A DNA stretch of 5,629 nucleotides from an uncultured bacterium (lineage in GTDB: Bacteria > Bacteroidota > Bacteroidia > Chitinophagales > CAIOSU01). The stretch spans positions 1 to 5,629 of the forward strand of contig CAIOSU010000262.1 of the NCBI GenBank assembly GCA_903861055.1. The letters run 5' to 3'. Below, one piece after another: positions 1-5,613 of this stretch. Every line of letters starts with the position of its first letter. The first letter of the stretch is position 1. The translations under genes and the position numbers were made by a program. The notes under the pieces were generated by a model. That model saw nothing but the letters and a program-made list of their open reading frames with translations. It had not been told where the DNA came from and did no database searches.

Positions 1-48
1 GCAAGCTAACGATACCTGGTAAAACCGATTTTTTAAGGTATTCATTGG

Positions 49-56
49 TACATTTG
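49..56 (+). promoter_or_regulatory. Candidate -7 promoter element for recF
   Basis: TACATTTG matches the Bacteroidota housekeeping -7 consensus TAnnTTTG exactly. It lies 60 bases before the recF ATG. A good -33 TTG is not visible at the usual distance upstream, where there is only a T-run around 29-34. The call therefore rests on the -7 element and its position. Confidence 0.45.
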
Positions 57-70
57 TAACATTACAATTC

Positions 71-110
71 CAACCCTTAACTTATAACCCGCAACTCGCA
101 ACCCGTAACT
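71..110 (+). repeat. Three 12-bp direct repeats with 14-bp period
   Basis: The repeats CAACCCTTAACT (71-82), TAACCCGCAACT (85-96) and CAACCCGTAACT (99-110) share the pattern YAACCCKYAACT. They are separated by 2-base spacers, so the period is exactly 14 bp. They fill the space between the candidate promoter and the recF start codon and would lie in the 5' untranslated leader. Function is unknown. They could be a small intergenic minisatellite or binding sites for a regulator or RNA-binding protein. Confidence 0.6.
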
Positions 111-116
111 AAACCA

Positions 117-1214
117 ATGCACCTTAATTCGCTTACCATCTTACAGTTTAAGAACTACACAAAGCTAAAAATGGCTTTCGGTAAGCAAGTGGTGTGCTTT
201 ACGGGGCACAACGGCGCTGGTAAAACTAATTTGCTGGATGCCATTTACTACTGCTGCATGGGCAAAAGCTACTTTCATAGCACCGACCAGCACAACATAC
301 AGCATGGGCTAGATTTTTTTAGATTGGACGTTGTAATCAATCTAGATAATGAGGAATTGAAACTGAAATGCGTGTACCAAACCGGTAAGCGCAAAGAACT
401 GGAATTGAACGAACTAGCCTACGACAGGCTTAGCGACCACGTGGGCCGTTTTCCGGTAGTGATAGTAACACCCGATGATAACATTTTAATAAACGGCCCC
501 AGCGATGAACGCCGCCGCTTTTTGGATATAACTGCTTCGCAAATAGACCATAGCTATTTGAATGCCCTACAAGCCTATACCCGCATACTTACCCAACGGA
601 ATGCCCTGTTGAAAAAAGCATTGGAAACGGGTAGGCTCGACAAATCAATGCTGCAGGTGTACGACGATGAGCTGGCGTTACACGCCGAACTGATACACCA
701 AAAACGGCAGGCATTTGTTACCGAACTTACCCCCGATTTTAATAGTGTTTACGCTGCAATTAGTGGCGACCGTGAGCAAGTGGGGTTGGAATACAGCTCT
801 CCTTTGAACGAAAGAACGCTATCCGAAATACTGAAACAGAACTTTGAGCGCGACCGCGCTATGGGCCGCACCAGCAGCGGCACCCACCGCGACGATTTGG
901 AGCTGATGATGGATGGCCACACCGTGCGCCGCTTCGGCAGCCAAGGGCAACAGAAGTCATTTCTGATAGCCCTTAAACTTGCCCAGTACCAATTACTCTA
1001 TCGTCATAAGGGCATCAAGCCATTTTTGTTATTGGATGATATTTTCGATAAGCTGGATGCCGGACGCAGCGCGCGGCTGCTGCACCACATCAGCGATACC
1101 TCTTTCGGTCAGATTTTCATTACCGATACCCAGCGCGCCCGCATTGAGGGCATCTTTACCAGCCACCCCAGCCCACCAGAGATATTTGAAGTGGAAGGTG
1201 GGGTGTTGGTGTGA
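117..1214 (+). CDS. recF: DNA replication and repair protein RecF
   Basis: RecF is a cytoplasmic SMC-like ATPase that binds DNA at gaps and, with RecO and RecR, helps load RecA for single-strand gap repair. The 365-residue length is normal for the family. The start gives the expected N-terminus, in which a short strand leads into the FKNY motif (residues 11-14). Walker A is GHNGAGKTN at 30-38. A conserved RecF stretch with GPSDERRRFLD is at 127-137, and GTHRDDL is at 255-261. The ABC-type signature FGSQGQQKS is at 273-281. Walker B with the D-loop (LLLDDIFDKLD) is at 304-314, and FITDTQ near 334-339 ends the ATPase core. All catalytic motifs look intact, so the gene should be functional. The start codon is preceded by an A-rich stretch and no Shine-Dalgarno sequence, which is usual in Bacteroidota. 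The next gene is not gyrB, so this is not the classical dnaA-dnaN-recF-gyrB cluster. The DUF721 gene that I recall often following recF in this phylum is also absent here. Confidence 0.96.
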   Translation: MHLNSLTILQFKNYTKLKMAFGKQVVCFTGHNGAGKTNLLDAIYYCCMGKSYFHSTDQHNIQHGLDFFRLDVVINLDNEELKLKCVYQTGKRKELELNELAYDRLSDHVGRFPVVIVTPDDNILINGPSDERRRFLDITASQIDHSYLNALQAYTRILTQRNALLKKALETGRLDKSMLQVYDDELALHAELIHQKRQAFVTELTPDFNSVYAAISGDREQVGLEYSSPLNERTLSEILKQNFERDRAMGRTSSGTHRDDLELMMDGHTVRRFGSQGQQKSFLIALKLAQYQLLYRHKGIKPFLLLDDIFDKLDAGRSARLLHHISDTSFGQIFITDTQRARIEGIFTSHPSPPEIFEVEGGVLV

Positions 1215-1247
1215 GTAACGCAAATCAATAATTAATATCCCTTTTCC

Positions 1248-1255
1248 TATATTTG
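1248..1255 (+). promoter_or_regulatory. Candidate -7 promoter element for the TIGR03032-type gene
   Basis: TATATTTG is a perfect match to TAnnTTTG. It lies 33 bases after the recF stop and 24 bases before ATG 1280. It contains the TTG at 1253-1255 that would otherwise be read as an alternative start codon. Transcription would begin a few bases downstream, leaving a leader of about 20 bases, so a TTG start at 1253 is unlikely. No clear -33 TTG is visible at the usual spacing. Confidence 0.5.
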
Positions 1256-1279
1256 GGCAACACCCATTTTTGCATCACC

Positions 1280-2350
1280 ATGAACCAACCACCTGCCCCT
1301 TTTTCGTGCACCTACAACCCGCAGTTGCCCGAGTTGCTGTTTAAACTCAATTGCACCATTGCCATCAGTACTTACCAAGCTGGCAAAGTGGTTTTCATTA
1401 GTGCCACCGACGACCAGCGACTGGTGCAACTGCCCCGCAACTTCATAGGGGCCATGGGCATAGCACTGAGCAACGACAAAATGGCCATTGCTACCAAAAA
1501 CGAGGTAGTGGTGCTTAAAAACGTGCCGGCACTTGCACCTACCTACCCTAAAAAACCCGATACGTACGATGCCCTGTTTATGCCGCGGGCTACTTACTAC
1601 ACAGGGCAAGTAGATGTGCACGACCTGCACTATGGTGATAGGGGTCTGTATGCCGTGAACACCTCATTTTCGTGCCTGAGCTTGATAAACGACGATTATA
1701 GCTTTGAGCCCATCTGGAAACCAGGTTTTATTACCGAATACGCCTCAGAAGACCGCTGCCACCTGAATGGGCTGGCCATGGATGGCGACAAACCCAAGTA
1801 CATATCGGGCTTAGGGCGCAGTAACACACCCCAAGGCTGGCGAGAGAACATTACCAATGGCGGCATTTTGATGGATATTGAGACGGGCGAACTGGTGCTG
1901 GATAGGGTGCCCATGCCGCATTCGCCGAGGATATATGATGGCAAACTGTATATGCTGCTAAGCGCCACTGGCGAGTTGGTAGAAGCCGATGTAAATACAG
2001 GGAAATATACTTTAATACACAAACTTAAAGGCTTTGCCCGCGGTATGGCCAAACATGGCGACTACCTTTTTATCGGTTTATCGAAACTAAGGCAAAACTC
2101 AAGCACCTTTAGGCACTTACCCATAGCGCTAGATGCCAAAGAGGCTGGTATTGTGGTTATACACCTTCCCACGGGCGGTGTAGTAGGCCAAATAACCTAC
2201 CAAGCATCAGTTGACGAGATATACGACGTGCAGATAATACCCGATAGCATCAGACCCGGCATCATCAACACTGAAGGCATAGAACATAAACTGGGCCTAT
2301 CTATACCCGATGCTACCTACTGGGCGGTGCCACCGCCACCCAAAGCATAA
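1280..2350 (+). CDS. Uncharacterised conserved protein, TIGR03032 family
   Basis: This is a 356-residue protein with no signal peptide or membrane segment, so probably cytoplasmic. I recognise it as TIGR03032-like (DUF4915-type) from a set of conserved motifs. Numbered from ATG 1280, these are YQAGKVVFIS (32-41), DVHDLHYGD (112-120), NTSFSCL (127-133), SEDRCHLNGLAM (156-167), GWREN (186-190), MPHSPR (212-217) and EIYDVQIIP (313-321). The repeated pattern of short beta strands and turns (GLYAVNT, GKLYMLLS, DYLFIGLS) suggests a beta-propeller-like fold. That is inference. No biochemical function is known to me, and I assign none. ATG 1280 is preferred over TTG 1253, which overlaps a candidate -7 promoter element; the TTG start would add nine residues. 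The product ends in a proline-rich tail (PPPPKA). A candidate promoter in each flanking gap suggests it is transcribed on its own. The family call is from motif memory, not from a search. Confidence 0.85.
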   Translation: MNQPPAPFSCTYNPQLPELLFKLNCTIAISTYQAGKVVFISATDDQRLVQLPRNFIGAMGIALSNDKMAIATKNEVVVLKNVPALAPTYPKKPDTYDALFMPRATYYTGQVDVHDLHYGDRGLYAVNTSFSCLSLINDDYSFEPIWKPGFITEYASEDRCHLNGLAMDGDKPKYISGLGRSNTPQGWRENITNGGILMDIETGELVLDRVPMPHSPRIYDGKLYMLLSATGELVEADVNTGKYTLIHKLKGFARGMAKHGDYLFIGLSKLRQNSSTFRHLPIALDAKEAGIVVIHLPTGGVVGQITYQASVDEIYDVQIIPDSIRPGIINTEGIEHKLGLSIPDATYWAVPPPPKA

Positions 2351-2367
2351 TTTTTTATCGTATTGCG

Positions 2368-2396
2368 TTGCCATTTAAGTATTTGTACTTATATTG
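2368..2396 (+). promoter_or_regulatory. Candidate promoter for the T9SS surface protein gene
   Basis: TTG at 2368-2370 is followed after 19 bases by TATATTG at 2390-2396. The spacing fits the Bacteroidota -33/-7 layout. The -7 element is one T short of TAnnTTTG. Transcription would start near 2400, giving a leader of about 30 bases before ATG 2434. Confidence 0.4.
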
Positions 2397-2433
2397 TTAC
2401 CGATAATCCAACTTAAACTTTACATACTCCACT

Positions 2434-5262
2434 ATGAGACACAACCAACTCACTTTTAGGGATTTACTATCCCGATATCAACGATACACGCGCAAGCTTG
2501 CCCGCGTGTGGAACAACAAAGAGCGTAGGGAGTTTTTCCTCAAAAAAATTGACCAGCTTAAGTTTAAGCTAAGCGATATGAGGAACGCTACCCGAACCGC
2601 TATTGCCGGTGGCGCTATTGCGTTAGGCTTGCTAGGTGCTACCGATGCCAAGGCCCAACAGTTTGCAACTCAAGGTATCAATCCATTTGGCTTAACATCG
2701 GTGAACTACCAAAACGCTCCTGAATTTGCCGACTTAGATGGAGATGGTGACTTTGATGTGTTAACCGCAGACGGTTACGGCGCAGCAGTTTACTTTCAAA
2801 ATACCGGCACTGCTACTAGCCCTGCTTTTGGTGCCCCAGTAAATACTCCGTTTAGTTTGCCAGGCTATTTAGGTAATAATCCTAAGTTGGCTTTGGTTGA
2901 TATCGACGATGACGGCGATTTAGATTTGTTTATAGGCGATTATAATGGCACCATAGGTTTTTATCAAAACACTGGTACTGCATCAGCGCCAGTATTTACC
3001 TCAGGCGGTAATTTCCCATTTGGCCTTCAAGGCACCGGTACTTATTATAGCTACGGTTTGTCGCCAGAGTTTGCCGATTTGGATGACGATGGAGACTTTG
3101 ACTTATTGCTAACCCAAAGTTATACCACAGCAGCGTTCTATTATCAGAATACTGGCGACTCGGCAACAGCAGTGTTTGCCGCGCCTATAACTGGCGGTAG
3201 TTTCGGTCTATATACCAACTATAACGAAAACCCATCTGTGGCAGATGTTGATGCTGACGGGGACTTAGATTTGTTCCTTTTTGGCAGTAATAGCCTGAAG
3301 TTGCATGAAAATATTGGCACTGTAACGGTACCCGTATTTGCTGCATCGGTTGCCAACCCATTTGGATTAAATTTTGATGGATTAGGGAATACCGTTGGTG
3401 GCTTTTTTGACCTCAATAATGATGGTAGGCTAGATGCGGTACTTGGAGACAATTCAGGTGCTTTTTATGTTTATTATGGCCACGGTATCACTAGCAGTGT
3501 GCCAGGCAGCATTAGCAGAGTATGCGAAGGCAGCACCGGAACCTTTGCTGTTACAGCCGATGAAGAAGATGGAGCGGCTTTAACCATTACCGCGGTCTCG
3601 TCCAATCAATCGGTAGTAGCCGATGCGCAGCTTGTAGTTACCGGCACCCAGCCCAATTATCAAGTAAGCGTTACGCCTGTAACGGGCTCTAGTGGTCTTA
3701 CGGCAACCATTACGCTTAATATTTCTGATGGTGGTGTAACCATACAAAACTCTTTTAAGGTTGCTGTAGAGTCGCCTGCAAATTTCAACATCACTGCATC
3801 AGTTTGTAGCGGAGATAGCGCAGTGCTCAATGCACCTGTTGATGTAGTTTGGTACGATGCCTCATCGGGCGGCAATATCATTGCCGTAACCGATAGCTTT
3901 AGCACGGGTGCGCTTACCCAAGATACCACTTTCTATATTGCAACCATTGATAGCGTATTGCAAATTGATAGCTTGGATTTTAGTATCAGTGCCTTTGCTG
4001 ATTATTCCACCCCAGGAGGCGACAACCGAGCGGGTATTACCGTTACGAACAACTATGTATACCTGAATGGCGATGATAGTTTGGTGCGTTACTCGTTGAA
4101 CATGGCAAACTTTATTGTTTTGCCTCAGCAAGATGGCTTGTTTAGCGACCTTGCTACTGGCCAATTGTATTCGCTTTGGAATGCAACTGACAACCTAGCA
4201 CCGGAAGGTACCGATATTGATAGTTTTTGGGTTGACGAGCTAGCTTTGCTGAATGATATGCTCGATACGGTTTCATTTATTACCCTCAGCACCCCAGTAA
4301 AAGTTGGTGGCGGCTATGCCGATGATGACCAAGGCGGTATTTACGCTGGCGAAGGCTTCGTAGCGCTATACTCTGGCTCTGTTGATAGCAGTGTGTATAT
4401 CATTGAACTACCTTCGGGCCAAGTGACCAACCTTGGGCGTTTAGATTTCTTTGATCGTTCTGAGGCTGAAAACTGGGCCAACTGGGGCTTTGCTTCTCGC
4501 TCTGATAATGGGCAGGTTTCTTTGTATAGCTTCAATCGCAATGCCGATGAAGTATACCGTATTGGTGTGCAAACTGGTATTACCGAAACCGTTTATGCTT
4601 TTGGTGAAGAGCTTACCGATGGTTGCCTTGCATATTCTCCTTGGTTGAACAGGGTATATTTAGACTGGGAATACGACGTTACTTTCTTTACTGGCGACGA
4701 GAATGCTGGATATGTTGACGCCATTGGCGGATTAAAAGGTATAGAAGGTGCTTGCCGCGAGGAGGTAACTGTTTCTGTAAATGAGGTATCGTTTACTGAT
4801 TTAGTGGTAAACGAAACTGATGGCGATAGGACTGGCTCAGTGAGTTTAGATAGCGTTTCTGGAGGTACAGCCCCATACACTTACACTTGGAGCAATGGCG
4901 AAAGTACCACTAGCATTACCGACCTAAACGAAGGAACCTATACTGTAACGGTTACTGATGCCAATGGCTGTAGCAAGTCGGCCACATTTGAGGTTGATAA
5001 TGTGGTAGGTATTACTGCCATCAATACTTTGGCTGCTAGGTTGTACCCTAACCCAACCACTGGGCAGTTTGTTGTTGAAGTAGACCAAGCCGGTCCAACC
5101 CAAGTAAAAGTAATGGACCTTGCTGGTCGTTTGGTAGTTGCTACCCAAAGCAACGATGGCAAAACCATCAATCTTGATTTGGGCAATGCTTCGGCTGGTG
5201 TATATTTTGTGCACATACAGCAAGACAATGCCAATACCATTAAAAAACTAATTGTTGAGTAA
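2434..5262 (+). CDS. Secreted multidomain FG-GAP repeat protein with T9SS type A sorting domain
   Basis: This is a 942-residue protein predicted to pass the inner membrane by Sec and the outer membrane by the type IX system, ending on the cell surface or outside. Residues 1-48 are a strongly basic, helical-looking extension. Residues 49-74 look like a normal signal peptide: MRNATRT, then a hydrophobic core, then a likely cleavage after AKA at 72-74. Five FG-GAP/VCBS-like repeats fill about 83-350, with calcium-loop motifs at 100-108, 156-164, 215-223, 271-279 and 326-334. A cadherin/Ig-like domain (about 357-446) and an Ig-like domain with VVWYDASSGG (about 450-507) follow. Residues about 510-772 resemble propeller blades and include ENWANWGF near 679-686. 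A SprB-type repeat is at about 797-855. The sorting domain is at about 868-942, starting at LYPNPTTG and ending KKLIVE. Ligand and role are unknown; adhesion or matrix binding is a guess. ATG 2578 (Met49) is an alternative start that would give a conventional signal peptide. The gene has its own promoter candidate and a strong terminator. Confidence 0.93.
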   Translation: MRHNQLTFRDLLSRYQRYTRKLARVWNNKERREFFLKKIDQLKFKLSDMRNATRTAIAGGAIALGLLGATDAKAQQFATQGINPFGLTSVNYQNAPEFADLDGDGDFDVLTADGYGAAVYFQNTGTATSPAFGAPVNTPFSLPGYLGNNPKLALVDIDDDGDLDLFIGDYNGTIGFYQNTGTASAPVFTSGGNFPFGLQGTGTYYSYGLSPEFADLDDDGDFDLLLTQSYTTAAFYYQNTGDSATAVFAAPITGGSFGLYTNYNENPSVADVDADGDLDLFLFGSNSLKLHENIGTVTVPVFAASVANPFGLNFDGLGNTVGGFFDLNNDGRLDAVLGDNSGAFYVYYGHGITSSVPGSISRVCEGSTGTFAVTADEEDGAALTITAVSSNQSVVADAQLVVTGTQPNYQVSVTPVTGSSGLTATITLNISDGGVTIQNSFKVAVESPANFNITASVCSGDSAVLNAPVDVVWYDASSGGNIIAVTDSFSTGALTQDTTFYIATIDSVLQIDSLDFSISAFADYSTPGGDNRAGITVTNNYVYLNGDDSLVRYSLNMANFIVLPQQDGLFSDLATGQLYSLWNATDNLAPEGTDIDSFWVDELALLNDMLDTVSFITLSTPVKVGGGYADDDQGGIYAGEGFVALYSGSVDSSVYIIELPSGQVTNLGRLDFFDRSEAENWANWGFASRSDNGQVSLYSFNRNADEVYRIGVQTGITETVYAFGEELTDGCLAYSPWLNRVYLDWEYDVTFFTGDENAGYVDAIGGLKGIEGACREEVTVSVNEVSFTDLVVNETDGDRTGSVSLDSVSGGTAPYTYTWSNGESTTSITDLNEGTYTVTVTDANGCSKSATFEVDNVVGITAINTLAARLYPNPTTGQFVVEVDQAGPTQVKVMDLAGRLVVATQSNDGKTINLDLGNASAGVYFVHIQQDNANTIKKLIVE
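2578..2655 (+). other. Signal peptide (residues 49-74), possible alternative start at 2578
   Basis: The segment has a short positive start (MRNATRT), a hydrophobic core (AIAGGAIALGLLGA) and a polar end with AKA before Gln75. That is a standard signal peptidase I site. It begins with an in-frame ATG, so translation could start here. The reading frame stays open for 48 codons upstream and codes for a regular basic segment, which favours the longer form. Confidence 0.7.
2680..3483 (+). repeat. Five in-frame FG-GAP/VCBS-like repeats (residues ~83-350)
   Basis: Each unit of about 53-61 residues runs from a boundary motif, through a D-x-D-x-D-G-x-x-D loop, to a strand like YFQNTGTATSPAF. The boundaries are NPFGL (83), TPFSL (138), FPFGL (194), GSFGL (255) and NPFGL (308). 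The last loop, DLNNDGRLD, is the most divergent. In known FG-GAP domains such aspartate loops bind calcium and the repeats form propeller blades; that role is carried over here by family knowledge. Confidence 0.85.
5035..5259 (+). other. T9SS type A C-terminal sorting domain (residues ~868-942)
   Basis: The domain opens with LAARLYPNPTTGQF, continues through VKVMDLAGRLV and LDLGNASAGVYFVHI, and ends KKLIVE at the stop codon. This is the usual Bacteroidota Por-type sorting signal, which is recognised by the type IX machinery and removed or processed on export. Its 3' two thirds are duplicated downstream in decayed form. Confidence 0.93.
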
Positions 5263-5287
5263 TCCTCGATAACAGTTTAGTGCATAA

Positions 5288-5326
5288 AAAAGCGGCGGTT
5301 CCTGTTGGAGCCGCCGCTTTTGTTTG
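5288..5326 (+). terminator. Intrinsic terminator of the T9SS protein gene
   Basis: A 15-bp stem (5288-5302 with 5307-5321) contains the G/C block GCGGCGG paired with CCGCCGC, plus one T-G wobble (5299 with 5310). The loop is TGTT. The descending arm ends in TTTT and is followed by GTTTG. The ascending arm begins with a run of A, so it could also stop transcription arriving from the other side. It begins 25 bases after the stop codon. Confidence 0.9.
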
Positions 5327-5340
5327 TTGTCCAATCGGTG

Positions 5341-5355
5341 AAGGCTGAAAGCCTT
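5341..5355. other. Small hairpin in the spacer
   Basis: AAGGCT at 5341-5346 pairs with AGCCTT at 5350-5355 around a GAA loop. It lies between the first terminator and the decayed copy, in sequence with no counterpart in the intact gene. It is short and may be chance or part of a common intergenic palindrome. Confidence 0.3.
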
Positions 5356-5358
5356 TAA

Positions 5359-5547
5359 ATTGTTGCTGTATCCTAAGCCTGCCCAACCCAAGTAAAAGTT
5401 ATGGACCTTGCCGGTCGTTTGGTAGTTGCCACCCAAAGCAATGATGGCAACACCATCAATCTTGATTTGGGCAATGCTTAGGCTGGTGTGCATTTTGTGC
5501 ACATTCAGCATTACAACGCCAATACCTTAAGAAAACTGATTGTTTAG
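5359..5547 (+). pseudogene. Decayed second copy of the T9SS sorting-domain coding end
   Basis: Read in the same frame as the intact gene, this segment gives a peptide close to residues 880-942, for example VMDLAGRLVVATQSNDG and LDLGNA. It carries a stop at 5374 where the intact gene has Gln885 (CAA to TAA). Another is at 5479 in place of Ser920 (TCG to TAG), and a third at 5545 in place of the last Glu (GAG to TAG), just before the conserved TAA. It lacks the start of the domain (the YPNPTTG part), any start codon in context and a promoter. Other changes include Lys to Asn, Tyr to His, Gln to His and Asp to Tyr. It cannot encode a sorting signal as it stands. It may be the tail of a lost tandem paralogue or a partial duplication. 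Confidence 0.88.
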
Positions 5548-5575
5548 TAATCGTCGATAACAGTTTAGTGCATAA

Positions 5576-5613
5576 AAAAGCGGCGGTTCCTAATGGAACC
5601 GCCGCTTTTGTTT
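5576..5613 (+). terminator. Second intrinsic terminator, duplicated copy
   Basis: A perfect 15-bp stem (5576-5590 with 5595-5609) has loop TAAT and is followed by GTTTT. It is the counterpart of the terminator at 5288-5326. The loop differs, and the wobble pair of the first copy is a T-A pair here. It would be a functional terminator, although no intact gene directly precedes it. Confidence 0.87.

Larger units (their letters stand above)
5074..5613 (+). repeat. Direct repeat pair, 288-bp period, covering gene end plus terminator
   Basis: Bases 5074-5325 align without gaps to 5362-5613. By hand count there are about 28 mismatches in 252 positions. The first 21 bases are poorly matched (7 mismatches), and the remaining 231 have about 21. 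The copy spans codons 881-942, the stop codon, the 3' untranslated stretch and the terminator hairpin. A 38-base noncoding stretch (5266-5303 against 5554-5591) is identical. The 56 bases between the well-matched blocks are mostly unrelated to the gene. Confidence 0.92.

Noticed and set aside
979..1223. Open frames overlapping the end of recF on both strands (979-1218 + and 1029-1223 -).
   Set aside because: They lie in other frames over conserved RecF Walker B and D-loop coding sequence and show no recognisable protein features.
1247..2052. Minus-strand open frames opposite the TIGR03032-type gene (1247-1630 and 1696-2052).
   Set aside because: The plus-strand gene has conserved family motifs across both stretches. 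The antisense products show no domain, and no promoter or ribosome site supports them.
2321..2356. Hairpin GGCGGT/ACCGCC (2323-2337) and T-run (2351-2356) as a terminator for the TIGR03032-type gene.
   Set aside because: The T-run is 13 bases beyond the stem, and the stem is only 6 bp inside proline and glycine codons. It does not meet the form of an intrinsic terminator, unlike the hairpins at 5288 and 5576.
4924..5511. Two minus-strand open frames (4924-5223 and 5248-5511) with similar products, like a paralogous pair.
   Set aside because: They lie antisense to the duplicated sorting-domain segment, so their likeness follows from the DNA repeat. Substitutions silent in the sense frame change residues in the antisense frame, so there is no sign of selection on them.
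5260..5550. Stop-codon read-through joining the intact gene to the second tail in the same frame.
   Set aside because: After the TAA at 5260 there are further in-frame stops at 5278, 5374, 5479 and 5545, and a strong terminator lies between. The shared frame is explained by the 288-bp offset.
5279..5613. Paired hairpins and direct repeat as a transposable element, integron-like or CRISPR structure.
   Set aside because: There are no terminal inverted repeats, transposase, target-site duplication or regular spacers. The repeated content is a gene end with its terminator.
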